The notes below the pieces were generated by a model, which saw nothing but the letters and a program-made list of their open reading frames with translations, did not search any database and was not told the origin of the DNA. From NCBI GenBank assembly GCA_029204225.1, contig CM055096.1, forward strand, positions 42,464,901 to 42,528,900: a stretch of DNA of 64,000 bases, read 5' to 3'. The position numbers were made by a program, and so were the translations under genes. Below, piece by piece: positions 1 to 10,253 of this stretch. Within the stretch, counting starts at the first letter, position 1. Each line of letters begins with the position of its first letter. This stretch comes from Diphasiastrum complanatum (taxonomy: Eukaryota > Streptophyta > Lycopodiopsida > Lycopodiales > Lycopodiaceae).

Positions 1-1376
1 GCACTACATGATTTGTTAGGCCCTAGTCTCGGACCAAACATGACCTGAACCAATGCAAGAGACCATACACAAAGGACAGTAACCTCGGCTAGGCATCAGA
101 CGCAAGCAAGGTTAAGTCTGTCACACGTAGAAATCTGGTGGGCCCATCTCCAAAGTAGTCAAAAATGTAGGTTAAGCATGGCCGTCAATCTTGGAGTAAA
201 CAGGTTGAGTATGGCCGTCAACCTGAAGTTATCAGTATGTGATGAGAGGCTAGTCCGCAAGCTGCCATAGTGGTCTAGCTTATCATTGTAGCATATTGAT
301 CATTATTGTTCACCATAGCATGTGGAAGGGGTCAACATGCATGAAGGAGCCAGTCAAGCGCCTAATCAAGGCCACATGCTCAGAGATCGAAGTAGAGTTT
401 TTAGAGCCAGCAGAAAGCAACCTTGTAGCTATCTACCCAGGTGAGAAGTTTGGCAAGAATATGCCAGAGAAGAACAATTTGTGAAGGGCAGCTCATTACA
501 ATTGACCTTGTAGAGCAGCTAGCAGCCTAGAGCTCACCAAGCAAAGCTTGTCTTATTTGTTGGTTCATGTATCAGCAACAAACTTCCTTACCTGATATTG
601 TAGCCAAACATAGAAGAAAAAAAGTGATATTTTAAGGTATAAAAATTGTGTTCAAACACTTAGTTCCAGTTCATTATATGCATCATGCAATGCATGATAT
701 GTCATGCATAAGCATGCCATCAACATCTAATCATAAGCGTAACCATGCACATATAAGAAACTTCCATATCAGGTTCTAAAAGTTTAAGTTTTAGATAAGG
801 CAAGCCAAGTTCCGCACATACATGCCCTAGCTGAGGGGAGATAAAGTCATGGCAGAAGCTAGCAATGACAATTTGCCATCATTATCTGCAAACTCAAGCA
901 CTCACAGTTGGTCCAATGCACTAATAAAGCTCAATCACTTGTCCAATGCATCAATAAAGTTCGATCATTGGCATGCATTATTTAAGACAAAGTGACAAGC
1001 TAGAAAATTAAGGTGGGTTCATCCAAATTATTGTATCACTCACATTAGATTTTAAGAGTCAATTCCATGACAATTAAAAGCCCATAGGGATCCTGTTCTT
1101 GCATTTACTCCCATAGTCCATCAAAACGAAATGAATTAGCTTGCTTTCTATATCAAAGATACAGGACACTAAGAAAAGTGGCTATTCAGATGATTTTCTT
1201 TACACAACCAAGTTCAATTGTTCTAGAAGAGGTAGCAACATTAATGCGATACCTCTATAAGGCTAGAAGATATGCCCTCCACATTACACTGCTTCTAAAT
1301 CCAATTACATTAATTTATGCTTGCACAAAAAGGACCAATTACTTCATAAGAAGGGATTGGATATAGAATAACTTAC
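1..1376 (-). other. CNGC-A downstream intron (partial), no exon recognised
   Basis: This lies 3' of the exon at 1377-1589 on the minus strand and starts with the donor GTAAGT (1376-1371). I looked for the next expected CNGC exon, the one carrying the end of S5 and the pore (family motif like FGAFWYL), on the minus strand and did not see it. The remainder of CNGC-A is probably left of the window. The first 35 bases of the intron resemble the start of the matching CNGC-B intron at 61181. An open stretch at 296-484 matches nothing I know. Short repeated phrases occur near 165-230 and 880-960. Confidence 0.6.
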
Positions 1377-1589
1377 ATGGCTTGCAAGCATAAAAAGGAC
1401 CAGATTGTATGCTGCACCTGCCCAAGCTGTTTCAGTTACCAGACCAGTACTATTGACCATCTTTGACGTTAGTGGGTAAATTCGCAACAGCCTTGGAATG
1501 TATTGAACGAGAATAATGAAACGAATAGCATTCTTTGTGTTGTCAGCTGTTGGGCCTTCTACAATGGGAATCACAATCCATAGGCAAAA
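1377..1589 (-). CDS. CNGC-A, second coding exon (S3 end to S5)
   Basis: This is an exon of a plant cyclic nucleotide-gated channel, a tetrameric plasma-membrane cation (Ca2+) channel subunit with six membrane segments and a cytoplasmic cyclic-nucleotide/calmodulin-binding tail. The 213 nt (71 codons, phase 0 at both ends) encode the end of S3, the S4 stretch with QYIPRLLRIYPL, and the start of S5 with the hallmark TETAWAGAAYN followed by MLASH. The acceptor CTACAG (AG at 1591-1590) and donor GTAAGT (1376-1371) fit consensus. It joins in frame to the exon ending LPLPQ at 3730. It has no stops or frameshifts and is about 89% identical (63/71 by eye) to the CNGC-B exon at 60968-61180. The motif wording is nearest group I/III CNGCs; I cannot settle the subgroup. 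The pore, S6 and ligand domain are outside the window. Confidence 0.93.
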
Positions 1590-3729
1590 CTGTAGATTGA
1601 GACATTTCTGTAATCAAACACATGTGCTAATACAATTGCTTCATGGAAAGTATGCATTTGTCATGACATCATGCAGGAAATATTCTAGAAAAGAGCAGAA
1701 CTGTCATAAGGGTGCAACAAATTTCTACTTTAACTAAATGACATGTACACTTTGCAGCACATCACCAAAACATCATAACCTTTTATAGTAAAATAGTTGT
1801 AAGCATGTAGTCAATTGAAGCATAAATCAATATACCTGATAACTAATAGCAATATTCAATAAAGAATACTGAATGAACATCATATATCATCAATGGTTAA
1901 ACCCTGAGAAGGAATAGCATGAGTAGTCTCGACAATCAACAATTTAACAAATAAATAGCAATTCTAGAAGTAGGGTTCTTGGTTCCAAGAGGGTTGTGCC
2001 CTAAAACCCAGTAAATGGCCCTAGAAAAACCTTCTAGAAGTTAGTGGTCTTGGTCCCAAGAGGGTTGTTCCTTAAGGTTGTCTATGTGTCCATAACAAAG
2101 AGGGAATGCCAAATTGCCTACTATACCGATGAGCCAAAAGATCTCAAAAAAGAATACAATTGAGTATTATAGACAAGCCAATCAACTACCTGAATTTAGG
2201 GACTTATTAAGGCTCTAACAACTAGTTGACCTATATAAATGGCTTGGAGGAGTCTATCTAAAGAAGAATTCACCTTTGATTTTTACTAAGCATAATAGAC
2301 ACTTTTGGACCCAACAAGGCTTCACATGTAAAGATCTCAACAAACTGATACAAGAAAGATATATGAAATTGACAACAACAAATGAAATGTGAATTTCTAG
2401 TGCCCTAACATCCACACATCATGATCACAAAATCATTACATATCGTGGGCAACTAGTGGAGAAAAATTCAACAACTCAAAGAACATGAAAATATGGTAAT
2501 TACAGATAAAGATAGAGCAGAATATAGAAAATTCCGGTTAGAGAAAAATAATGAAAACAACAAAAAACAACTCCTCTCTTGAAAGATGGATCTTCCCAAG
2601 AGGGTGCTCTGATATCAAGTTGTGAACGCAATCTATAGATATGGCATCAGATGAACCATAACAAGTAGCAATGCCCTACCAAGAATTCTATATGAACATT
2701 GTTTATCATCAATGGTTAAACCCCTACAAGAAATAGCTAAATAGTCTCCACAATCAACAAGCTACCAAACGAATAACAACTAGCTCATCAAGCAACCTTC
2801 TAGTAGGTAGGGTTATGGGTCCCAAGAGGGTTGTGCCCTAAAACTTGGTAGATGGCTCAGCTCCTTAAAGTTTTGTGCATGTCCATAACAAAGAGTGGAG
2901 GACTCCAAATTTCTGACTATGCAAATGAAAAAGATCCCAACAATGAATACAGTTGACCATTTATGGACAAACACATTGAATAACTAGATTTTATGGATGA
3001 CCCAACAAAACTTTACATGCATTTGGTTGTCTACACAATGAGCTTGGGATTCATCGTCTTGTTGAGATCATTATTGTTGCTTCTAGTTGTCACCCTTCGT
3101 ATATCTAGCTCACTTGGCAACTTGAAGTCTATTCGTATACATCGTGCCATCTCCTACTCCTTCTAGATGACAATCTTAGTCCATTCCGTTGTTGGCCAAA
3201 ATGGAAACATTTTAAGTCCCTTGCTATAGCACATTCATTGTCTACACCACTACATTGGATTAACAACATCTCCATTCATATTCAGCTGCTTTGTTATGGT
3301 ATTCTTCATCCATGATGCGCAGATTATGCCTTTATTCAGCATTCCTAGGCCATACAACTATGTTTGTTTCACATGTAATGCTTTATTTGTGTCTATGTTC
3401 TTGATTCTTAATATATGTGGCCAAAAAACACAAGTTGCCATTTGGTTTGCCTAAGCCTCAAGGCAAAAGAGGGCTGACATAGTTTCATGTTGAAACCCTC
3501 CTAACAGTGAGCCATGTTATGTTAGTTGCAAAAGTTTTTCACTAAGATAACCACTTCTTGTTTTTTTCCTCTTTACTAGCATGTCACCCCTTCCAAAAAC
3601 ATGTATCTGGACATAGGAATTGAAGGACCTTTGTAGAAAGCAAAATAATCACGAAACAAGAGCACACTAGCTTGTTCTTTCTAAGCAATCAAGTAATCGT
3701 ACAAAATAAAATAGAAAAATGGACTATAC
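1590..3729 (-). other. CNGC-A intron between the two coding exons (2,140 bp)
   Basis: The donor is GTATAG at 3729-3724 and the acceptor CTACAG ends at 1590. Near the acceptor it shares a stretch with the corresponding CNGC-B intron (GACAAATGCATACTTTC, near 1640 on the minus strand and near 60900 on the plus strand), which supports common origin. Most of its length is an LTR-type remnant (separate entry). In 3031-3729 I recognise no gene. This short intron is the baseline against which the 30.8 kb CNGC-B intron should be compared. Confidence 0.85.
1796..3030 (-). mobile_element. Small LTR retrotransposon remnant (TRIM-like or internally deleted) in CNGC-A intron
   Basis: Two similar blocks in the same orientation, about 1796-2330 and 2621-3025, share runs such as TCATCAATGGTTAAACC, CCAAGAGGGTTGTGCCCTAA and GTCCATAACAAAGAG. 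Next to the right block, GCTCTGATATCA (about 2608-2620) is the reverse complement of an initiator-Met primer-binding site, so the element reads on the minus strand with its 5' LTR at the high-coordinate end. Only about 290 bp separate the blocks and none of it codes, as expected for a terminal-repeat retrotransposon in miniature or a heavily deleted copia element. The LTRs are clearly diverged, so it is old. Ends are approximate and I found no clear target duplication. Confidence 0.55.
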
Positions 3730-4284
3730 CTGAGGAAGAGGCAAAATAGAAAATAGGTCCACCCAAAAGTTTTTTAGCATATATTTTTTTGCAATTTGGG
3801 CAATGTCCACCACAAGATCCCCCTTTCCAAATACTTGTGAAGATCTTGCAACAAAACCTGTTCGAAATTGAAGTACCATATGGAATAGATAGAAAGCATC
3901 GGTAATGGTGCGAACAACAGTAACCACGATGGCCAAATGTTCTTGGATGGTTATGCATATGTCATCAGTAACTATTGGAAGATAAAAGAAGAGAGGGTCT
4001 ATGAATATAGAAATCCAACACGACATGACAAAATACTCATTCCATTGACATACAAACTTGCTTCCTGGGTCTAAAACTTTGATTTTTGATTCTTGTTGAT
4101 CTTCCAACTTCACCCTAGAAATACCAACTTGAGAGTTTTGACCAATGTTTGGTAGTCCTTCATGTCCAACTTCCCATTTTCCCTTACGATTAAAAGAGGA
4201 GTAATCAAAACTAAATGCTCTAAAATTGAACCTATAGTTCCCATCACTTTCTGATTCCAAGGAGTTCAATTTTTGGAGCACCAT
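3730..4284 (-). CDS. CNGC-A, first recognised coding exon (N-terminus to S3)
   Basis: The exon has 185 codons from ATG at 4284 to CAG at 3730, followed by donor GT. It encodes a variable hydrophilic N-terminus (about residues 1-70), then the linker LDPGSKF, S1 with the family signature DPLFFYLP, S2 with DAFYLFHMVLQFRTGF, the motif SSQVFGKGDLV, and S3 ending LPLPQ. These are diagnostic of plant CNGCs. The start is chosen because CNGC-B has an ATG at the identical place and both are preceded 13 bases upstream by a splice acceptor (TGCAG). The reading frame stays open from acceptor to ATG in both copies (Y-x-I-x), so a further upstream coding exon is possible. It is about 74% identical to CNGC-B over this exon. 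It has no damage and looks functional. Confidence 0.93.
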
Positions 4285-4545
4285 ATCAATGTAATACCTG
4301 CATGTAATACAAAAATTGTTAGTAGTTTTCAGTTGTTGGAACTTAATAATTGTCTAAAAAGTTTTCCTTCTTAAATGCTTACACGTTTCTAGAAAAAAAT
4401 AATGATTCAATGTTTCTGGACAAATAGTGCAATGTGATACTGCTTCGAGTATCTAGTTCTTCCTAGAAAATTATGAAAAGACAAAGTCCTTCACATCACT
4501 AAAGATGCACACGAAAAGCAAATAGGACACACTTGATGCACGTTG
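4285..4545 (-). other. Conserved upstream intron/UTR block of CNGC-A
   Basis: Bases 4297-4285 are the short 5' end of the exon before the ATG, and TGCAG (4302-4298) is the acceptor of an upstream intron. Read on the minus strand, about 4298-4545 is alignable with 29350-29596 upstream of CNGC-B (shared words include TGTATTTGCTT-like and CGTGTGCA-like runs and the TTTTTGTATT before the acceptor). This shows that the duplication included upstream sequence. The upstream exon itself was not located. Confidence 0.6.
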
Positions 4546-4560
4546 AGAATAGGCAATTGT

Positions 4561-4640
4561 CTATATATATATATATATTATATATATATATATATATATT
4601 AATATATTATAGAACCCTGTGGTACCGCCATTATGGTGCC
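4561..4640. repeat. TA-rich microsatellite joined to a GGTACC-type sequence
   Basis: A TA repeat (4561-4598) is followed by a short sequence containing GTGGTACCGCC and ATGGTGCC. The same order, TA repeat then GTGGTACCGCTGG, occurs at 31309-31370, so this looks like a truncated copy of that foldback sequence. Confidence 0.6.
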
Positions 4641-4777
4641 AAACTCTTTGAATGGCAAAACTTTGCACAAGGTTAGCATGTTCATCTAGCAAACCATTCA
4701 ACATAACCTGGACTATTTCACCATCTTTTATGCTTTCATCAATGCATGCTAGATCATCACTTAAGGACTTAACCCTC
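4640..4777 (-). pseudogene. copia-type gag fragment (inverted)
   Basis: On the minus strand this reads LSDDLACIDESIKDGEI then VMLNGLLDEHANLVQSF, which resembles the conserved part of the Ty1/copia gag (UBN2/retrotran_gag type; the family has an LxxLLNGLPxEY-like core). It is only about 45 residues long and is in the opposite orientation to the copia RT/RNase H remnant directly to its right. One of the two is therefore inverted, or they come from different insertions. Confidence 0.55.
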
Positions 4778-4837
4778 ATACACCTATGGAGTCTCATGTA
4801 AAGCTATGATACACCTATGGAGTCTCATGTAAAGCTA
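4778..4837. repeat. 29-bp tandem direct repeat at a copia junction
   Basis: The run beginning ATACACCTATGGAGTCTCAT occurs at 4778-4806 and again at 4809-4837 (period 31). The second copy belongs to the copia RT reading frame. The first is its duplicate, placed exactly where the inverted gag fragment ends. Confidence 0.85.
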
Positions 4838-5567
4838 ACTATAAGAGGTAGTGAAAGATCCTTCGAGGACATTACTCTCTATAGGAAGCTAGTTGGTTCA
4901 CTCATCTATCTAACCATTACTAGACCAGATCTAAGCTATTGTTTTGGAAGATTGAGTCAATTCATGCAAGATCCTAGTGAGGAGCATTGGTGGAACCTAG
5001 GAAAACGAGTTTTGAGGTACACCATTGGAACTTGAGATTTTGGCATATTGTATGAGGGATCATCATCTAATCTTTTTGGATTTTTAGATTCAAACTATGC
5101 TAGAGATATAATGGATAGGAAATCCATTAGTGCTCATTGTATTTTCATAGGTGATGGAGCTATATCATGGATGTCGAAGAAACAAGCCACTATCTCATTG
5201 TCATCTAGTGAGGCCAAGTATAAAGCGCTTACACATTGCACAAAGGAGATGGTATGGACCAAGAGGATGATCAAGGATCTTCACTTGCTAGATTTTTCAG
5301 AGAGCCCAATCATCTTTTGTGACAATCTATCAGCCCAAAGGTTGGCAACCAATCCTATCTTTCATGCTAGGAGCAAGCATATTGAGGTGGCATATCATAT
5401 TGTGAGGGAGCAAGTCATGGCAAAGAAGGTGAAACTTCAACATGTGTCTTCAAGGGAATGTGTAACTTATATATTCACCAAATCATAGGGAAAGGACTTG
5501 TTCATGAAGCATAGGACTTTGCTTGGAGTGTTATCAAAGTCCATGATAAAACTAGTTGAAGAGGGAG
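4809..5567 (+). pseudogene. Ty1/copia RT C-terminus and RNase H remnant
   Basis: This is the 3' end of a copia pol gene. The first part reads LYRKLVGSLIYLTITRPDLS and the second carries the RNase H motifs GDGAISWMSKKQATISLSSS-E, then CDNLSAQRLATNPIFHAR and HIEVAYHIVREQV, ending near IFTKS. It is broken by TGA at 5033-5035 and TAG at 5486-5488. The polypurine tract GAAGAGGGAG (5558-5567) precedes the LTR. Everything upstream of late RT is missing, so it is dead. Retrotransposon RNase H removes RNA from the RNA-DNA hybrid during reverse transcription. Confidence 0.9.
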
Positions 5568-6213
5568 TGTGAGAAATTCAACTAGTTTAGTCATATTTGC
5601 TACATTTGTTTATATGGCATTTGAGGCCAATCTCATATTAGGCTTAGAGTTTGACTTTTCAAAGTTATATTAGTCTAAAAGCATTTGAATAAACACTTTT
5701 GGAAAATGTGGGAAAGTTTAGAAGTCGAGTTTGAATAGATACAAATTTGAATGTTGGGTACATTGAATCTAGTCCTAAAAATAGTAGGATTTTTCATATT
5801 TGAGAGAAACCAAGTGGCAATTTAGGTTTTGGACCTGCTATAAAAGGATGTAACTCGTGGATAGAGAGGATATGTTCTCTCTCTTATCTCATTCATGCTT
5901 ATACATGGTTCTCTTGGGTTCTACTATCTATTGGTGCACTATACTTGTAATATCTTGCAATTCTATGTGTAGAATGATCATCAATTGCTATTTTCAGATC
6001 CACACATGTGAAATATAGTAGCTTATTGTAATTGTACGGAAAGCAACAATACTTTATGTTTTGGTTCGTGTATGATCAAGATCTATTAGAGTTTGCATCT
6101 CAATCTTAGTGTAGATGCGGATTTCTCTACATTGGCAAGATTAGTGAGTTGTTTGCTTTGTAACCAAAGATCAATTGTAGGTTTGGATCTTAATGATTCT
6201 CAAATCTTTCACA
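5568..6213 (+). mobile_element. 3' LTR of the copia remnant
   Basis: The LTR starts directly after the polypurine tract with TGTGAGAAAT and ends CTTTCACA, giving the terminal inverted repeat TGTGA/TCACA. It is 646 bp long. A TATA-like CTATAAAAGGA lies near 5839. No 5' LTR was found, so the element is truncated on the left. Confidence 0.75.
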
Positions 6214-6708
6214 GGAATCACAAGAAAGTGGTGACAAATTGATGGAATGCTCTTCAAAGTTGTTGGCAAGTGATTTCTACCAAAGAAATCTTATCATGGT
6301 TATGGTGAGGTTGCTGCTATGGAGAATCCCTTGGCTGGTTTTCACATCACATGCATACCAAAGAATCCACTCAACAAGTTTCACAAGCTCCTTGGTTGAT
6401 CTAGTACCTTATCAAGCTAGTTTTTGAGGAGTGTGAAAATATGGCAAAATCTAGCTTTCTTTTTTCTAACAATTCTTGTTTGTGAGAAAAATTCACACAT
6501 GTGGAGTGTGAGAAAAGTGGAAATGGATCCAGACTCCAAAAGTACTTGGCTAAGATCTTTGCACAACAAGCTACAAAAGCTAGAAATGGCAAAGCATCCT
6601 AATGCTACCTTTGATACACATGAACTTGACAAAGCATTCAAGAGACAAAAAAATCTATGTGAGCTCTTAACAATCTCTGTCTTTCATTAAGTTTTTCTTA
6701 GGTGAAGA
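6214..6708. other. Unassigned sequence right of the copia LTR
   Basis: The stretch 6424-6690 is open on the plus strand (88 codons, lysine-rich, including DPDSKSTWLRSLHNKLQKLE) but matches no family I recognise. It may be retrotransposon or gene-derived debris. Confidence 0.3.
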
Positions 6709-7254
6709 TGGTGTTTCCACCCAGCTCAAGATTGAGCAGTTCTAAACTATCCGAATTGGCGTGAATTATTGTTCAAAACTGGGTTCATCTTGAAAGAATT
6801 GGGCAAGAAAAAAATTTGCGATGTTTTTTAGACATAGTGCTAACTAATATCTAATGTCTATCTAACAATGTTTCTTATAAATATTAGATGGCTTATGAAT
6901 ACATTCGTTGTAGAAAGTTGAAACCAAACTAGTGGTCACAGAGGCACAAAGCACATGACAATGGACATAGTCAGACTTCACAAATTGCAATAATCATGAT
7001 GTCTCATTGTCTAGACTCTATAGTATCCCATCATCTAGATTCCATGTTCCAACTTCCACTTAGCAATGTGATTTATAATCTATCCAAGATGCATCATCAA
7101 ACATCTATAACACAAAAAGACACCGTTTATTTTTATAATTCCAATTCTTTCTAACTCAAATTGGACCTGAACATATCATTGGCGAATCGTGGTTCGTCGT
7201 CTGGTAATGAGTTGTGATTCATTCGCTGACGAATCACAATTTATAGAAACACTA
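6709..7254. mobile_element. Non-autonomous inverted-repeat element, copy 1
   Basis: It begins TGGTGTTTCCACCC and ends TATAGAAACACTA, giving imperfect terminal inverted repeats of the TAGTGTTTCYA type. It is about 546 bp with no coding capacity. Related copies are at 20866-21274 and from 62382. Shared internal words include AATTGGC(A/G)TGAATT near the left end. The terminal sequence and size would fit a hAT-like MITE, but no clean 8-bp duplication flanks this copy. Confidence 0.5.
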
Positions 7255-9278
7255 AGCCTTGACTTACCCTGACTCACAAATGATTAAATTTACTGAGTGA
7301 ATCCCATCCCCACGCTCTGTCATGCTTGGGTGGCCAAGTGGCCCACCTCGGTTGCTTAACCCTAATGACTACCCACTGGCCTCTGCAGGTTGACTTGGTG
7401 ACAAATATATATGCCTCGTATCACAACTGACAATGTGTGTATCTACGTCGGGTGACCTACAGTTACACACCCAAGACCCTATAATATCATCGAGTGCCTA
7501 GACTAGGCATGAATTATACCTGTTGCCAGTGATCACCCACTCACTTCTCATGTTGTGCCTCGCCACTGGCAGTCACCCAACCTACCAGGTCAAACGTTTT
7601 CTATTGACATGCAATCCTTAATGACATTGACATTTGCCTTTTCCGTACTCTAAGAAGGTATAGCCTTTCAAAAGCATGTAAGGTATCCCTATGAAAGATA
7701 GTTAGCCATGACAATTCATAGCCATTGATAGTCATCGAGTTATATATCCGATTTCAAAGCTTAAGCTTTCATATTTCCAATAGATTTGGATGTTTTTTAC
7801 CTGAAGACGTTCTTCGCCTTCACACATCCTAACAAAAAGGACTGCACCTCACAAAGCCGTTCTGCACCTCACAAAGCATGTGAGTGATTATAGATACCAA
7901 AACACTGTAAAGCTCCTCAATTGATGTTTTCAATATCACATTCTTCTATATCCTTGTCCCATGGGAAAAATGTAAAATTGTAAAAATCTATTCTAATAAA
8001 AATGGCTTGGTCACTATTTTGTGGTGATTTTATGAATTCATAGCAAGTTGACTAGTTGAAGTCACGTGCTCATATTGGTCTCTCCCTTTCTCCACTTCTC
8101 TCCCCTTTACTGTGTTCTTTGCGTTTATTTGGGGACAGTAGTTTCGGACAAAAAGGCCAAAAAAAAAATGATCCATACATCCAGCATTCCGCATATTGAC
8201 ATAATATATACTTTTCATACCCCGAGGCATTCGAACATGTCCCAATGCAACTAAGCAGTAACGATTCCGAAAATCAAATGATAGTATTATGATGTATATG
8301 CCGCTTTTATGAAGCATCTATGTTCTGTCCTCTTACCTTGGGATAAATTCATTATCTTAAAAATTTCCCAAAGGCTTTGCTGCTGAACCACAAAGAGAAA
8401 GCTAATGTTGTAATTAGCACACGGCTACTCCTGTAGTTCAAGGTTTAGCAGATGTCCGGGTGTCTGATTGCACTCGCTATGGTCTACGAATCTAGCTGGA
8501 TTTTACTCTTACGCATCTTCTCTCAAATGTTCATTTCGCTAGTGTTTCACAGATTCCAGAAATGTACAAGTTCAGTTCTGGTGCGTTTTCTTACCCACCT
8601 AATTCATGAGAAGGAGAAGCGGCAACTTGCTAAAAACCTGGTGGATGAGCAAAAGTCTTTGTTGCTTTCAAACTTGAAATACCAACAGCATTTACACATC
8701 AATTGTAATGAGATAAACCTTGAAATAAACTGAAAACAGATAACTGTTCTTGAACTCCAATGAAAATATAACCCAAAGCAGATTTATTGCTCTGTTAAGA
8801 TACAATGTAAACTGCCGGGCAGATTCTTTCCAATCAAAGCATGCTATACTTCCACTCAAATGCGAAAGTCTGCAGAAAGAGACAATCGAATCGAAAAAAG
8901 GCAGAAATTTTTATTCCCGAGCCTAGATTGTCAATTCCCAAGCCCAAAGGTTACCTGATATGGAGACAGAAATATTATTCAAAGAGTAAAAGTGGTGTGT
9001 CCTCTTGGCCTCATCAAAGTCAGCGGTCGTGAAGAAGTCTCCTTAAGGTACAACCACAGGGATGATCTTCAACTTCCAAATGCTCCTGAAATTGTTCCTT
9101 TCTCTCCATCCCTCTGCCCATTCTGAAGCACAGCTTCAACAGTAGTTTTCGCAGCTCCCTTGCCAGCAACATCCGTCTGGGAGATCAGATTTTCTTCTCG
9201 TTACTATAATAGACAGGGTTTGCAGCATTTCGTTTTACTCACATGACCATACACATTATCATATAAAGCGCATCCTAG

Positions 9279-9419
9279 ACCAGTTTCCCATCAAACTATC
9301 AGCTCTATCTGTGCATCATTTCTCAGATCCAGTTTCCCATCAAACTATCAATTCTGTCTGTGCATCATTTCTCAGACCAGTTTTTCATCAAACTATTAAC
9401 TCTATCTGTGCACCATTTA
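9279..9419. repeat. Three tandem copies of a ~48-bp unit
   Basis: Units start near 9279, 9325 and 9374. Each carries CAGTTTCCCATCAAACTAT (or a one- to two-base variant) followed by CTGTGCATCATTTCTCAG-like sequence. Confidence 0.85.
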
Positions 9420-10023
9420 TAGCAACCTCCCAGACACAGAGGCATATCCAACTTTTGCAAGAATAATCTAAAGCTGCTTCTGCTGCTGCCACTGACAACT
9501 AACTTTTACCTGCATGTACCTTACCAGATTCTTGCAGCCCGCTATTCCACATCTATCAAGGCAATGCCTGGAAAATTGTGGATCAACCTCCTCATGTATC
9601 ATCAATGGATCCAAATTGTAAGTATTTGCTACAAGTATCTAGCCTCTTTTTATTATTAACAGAATCAGGAAGCGATGAATCAAGCATTATCCCAGCAGCA
9701 TCAACAGCAGAAAGATTCTATATTCGTTCGAGGTTTCGGCGATTTATTTAAGGAAAACGTTAATGGAAAAGCGAAAAAAATCACGTCTCTGATCCAAACG
9801 AAGGACATGTCGTAGCGCAGATTCTCGGCCCCACGTCCAAGAAATATTCACCCGTACATAGCTAGTCTGTCCCACTCTTCGCTCGTACGGAAGTGGAAAC
9901 CAGCTACTGATCCCACCTCGCCAATTATTGCATCACAACATTCTTTATTGTAATTTGTGATTATTCACACAAACCCCCTCCCTTAGGGCCTATTCACATG
10001 AGCTTAAACAGAGAGCACCTTCT

Positions 10024-10152
10024 CGGTTCCTTGTTGCTCTTCACATGATCCGAGTGGATACTTGGTGACTATTTTGCCCAGTCAAGAAGAGGCTCCGGTT
10101 ACTTGTTGCTCTTCACATGATCTTAGTGGATACTCGGTGACTATTTTGCCCA
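10024..10152. repeat. Two copies of a 57-bp unit, period 72
   Basis: 10024-10080 and 10096-10152 share TTGTTGCTCTTCACATGATC and GTGACTATTTTGCCCA with four substitutions or so. No coding function is evident. Confidence 0.85.
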
Positions 10153-10243
10153 ATTTTTGAACAGCTTAAAAAGCAAAATAGTCATCTGTTTTTTTCAAAC
10201 AAAAATTGGTGTGCTTTCTAACCTGCGCGTCAGGCGTCAGACT

Positions 10244-10253
10244 GCCACGTGGC
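10244..10253. promoter_or_regulatory. Palindromic G-box (GCCACGTGGC)
   Basis: This is a perfect 10-bp palindrome with a CACGTG core, the classic plant bZIP/bHLH binding site. It lies between the divergent CNGC genes but about 6 kb upstream of the CNGC-A ATG and 19 kb from the CNGC-B ATG, so any link to them is speculative. Confidence 0.3.

Noticed and set aside
1-1376. Next CNGC-A exon (pore/S6)
   Set aside because: No FGAFWYL-like or pore-like sequence could be read on the minus strand.
3031-3420. Conserved-looking sequence in the CNGC-A intron
   Set aside because: Conceptual translations show stops in every frame and no motif I can name.
6701-7262. 8-bp target duplication around inverted-repeat element copy 1
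   Set aside because: Left GGTGAAGA and right AGCCTTGA do not match.
9279-9419. Repeat-spacer array resembling CRISPR
   Set aside because: Contiguous tandem units without unique spacers, in a plant nuclear context.
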